A stretch of DNA of 6,649 bases, from contig JAUIFT010000155.1 in assembly GCA_030430345.1 (NCBI GenBank), positions 1 through 6,649 of the forward strand, given 5' to 3'. This DNA is from Calditrichia bacterium (GTDB lineage: Bacteria; Calditrichota; Calditrichia; RBG-13-44-9; J042). The notes beneath the pieces are model-generated. The model saw nothing but the letters and a program-made list of their open reading frames with translations. It made no database searches and was not told the DNA's origin. Every line of letters begins with the position of its first letter. Position 1 is the first letter of the stretch. Shown in pieces: positions 6,362 to 6,649 of this stretch. A program made the translations under genes and the position numbers.

Positions 6362-6649
6362 ATGTCCCGAAAAAAGGTGCTGGTTGTCGAGGATGAAGCG
6401 GATATTGCCGATCTGGTCGTCAATGTGCTTACTCGCCTGAATGCTTATGAGATTAGCCAGGTGAGACGGGCAGATCAGGCACTCGCGCACCTGGAAAATG
6501 CAGCGGTCGACATTATCGTATTGGATCTTTCCCTGCCGGATATGACCGGCACTCAATTGTATCAAAAAATAGTAAACCGGCTGCCCGATCTGGAGAATGC
6601 CTTTATTTTTATGTCCGGTTATGAAACCGATCAGACACTGGATGATATT
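6362..6649 (+). CDS. Response regulator receiver domain protein (partial, cut by window end)
   Basis: The frame opens with ATG at 6362 and runs to the window edge, giving 96 residues. It has the receiver-domain pattern: VLVVEDE (6-12) with the acidic pair Glu10-Asp11, DIIVLDLSLPDMTG (50-63) with the probable phosphorylated Asp55, and FIFMSGY (81-87) with Ser85 in the conserved Ser/Thr position. The conserved Lys of the fifth strand would be beyond the window, as would any output domain, so it could be a DNA-binding regulator, a CheY-like single domain or part of a hybrid kinase. The start is one base after the gatB stop; GAAAG at 6351-6355 is a weak ribosome binding site. It is probably transcribed with gatB, although no functional link is evident. 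Confidence 0.9.
   Translation, partial: MSRKKVLVVEDEADIADLVVNVLTRLNAYEISQVRRADQALAHLENAAVDIIVLDLSLPDMTGTQLYQKIVNRLPDLENAFIFMSGYETDQTLDDI

Overview
The window is a compact stretch of bacterial housekeeping genes, all on the + strand and with short spacers. In order it holds the end of an unidentified upstream gene, psd, pssA, purS, purQ, a small DUF4321-type membrane protein, tatA, gatA, gatB, and the start of a response regulator cut off by the window edge. Every complete gene looks intact. There are no tRNA or rRNA genes, CRISPR arrays, transposase genes or prophage genes.

The sequence suggests a Gram-negative-like bacterium of roughly even base composition. It makes phosphatidylethanolamine through phosphatidylserine (Psd plus PssA), splits formylglycinamidine synthase into PurS, PurQ and a PurL encoded elsewhere, and makes Gln-tRNA and/or Asn-tRNA by amidation (GatAB). 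This combination, with the repeats described below, would suit an uncultured lineage of the FCB/Calditrichota/KSB1 kind. That placement is an inference from gene style, not a proven assignment.

Layout: positions 47-1606 are the phospholipid pair, in which PssA makes phosphatidylserine and Psd decarboxylates it. Positions 1603-2528 are purS-purQ, joined to pssA and to each other by 4-base stop/start overlaps, so pssA-purS-purQ is probably one translationally coupled unit. Positions 2547-3165 are two small membrane proteins, the DUF4321-type protein and TatA. Positions 3300-6360 are the amidotransferase genes gatA and gatB, separated by 187 bases. A response regulator begins one base after the gatB stop codon.

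The most unusual material is in two spacers. The psd-pssA and gatA-gatB gaps both carry degenerate tandem 7-base units of the type ATTGGAC/ATTGAAA in strict 7-base register. In the gatA-gatB gap two such arrays face each other and form an imperfect inverted repeat with 37-base arms. In the psd-pssA gap the array merges with a possible promoter and would create a false upstream start for pssA. I found no convincing new multi-gene system; the heptad repeats are the best lead.
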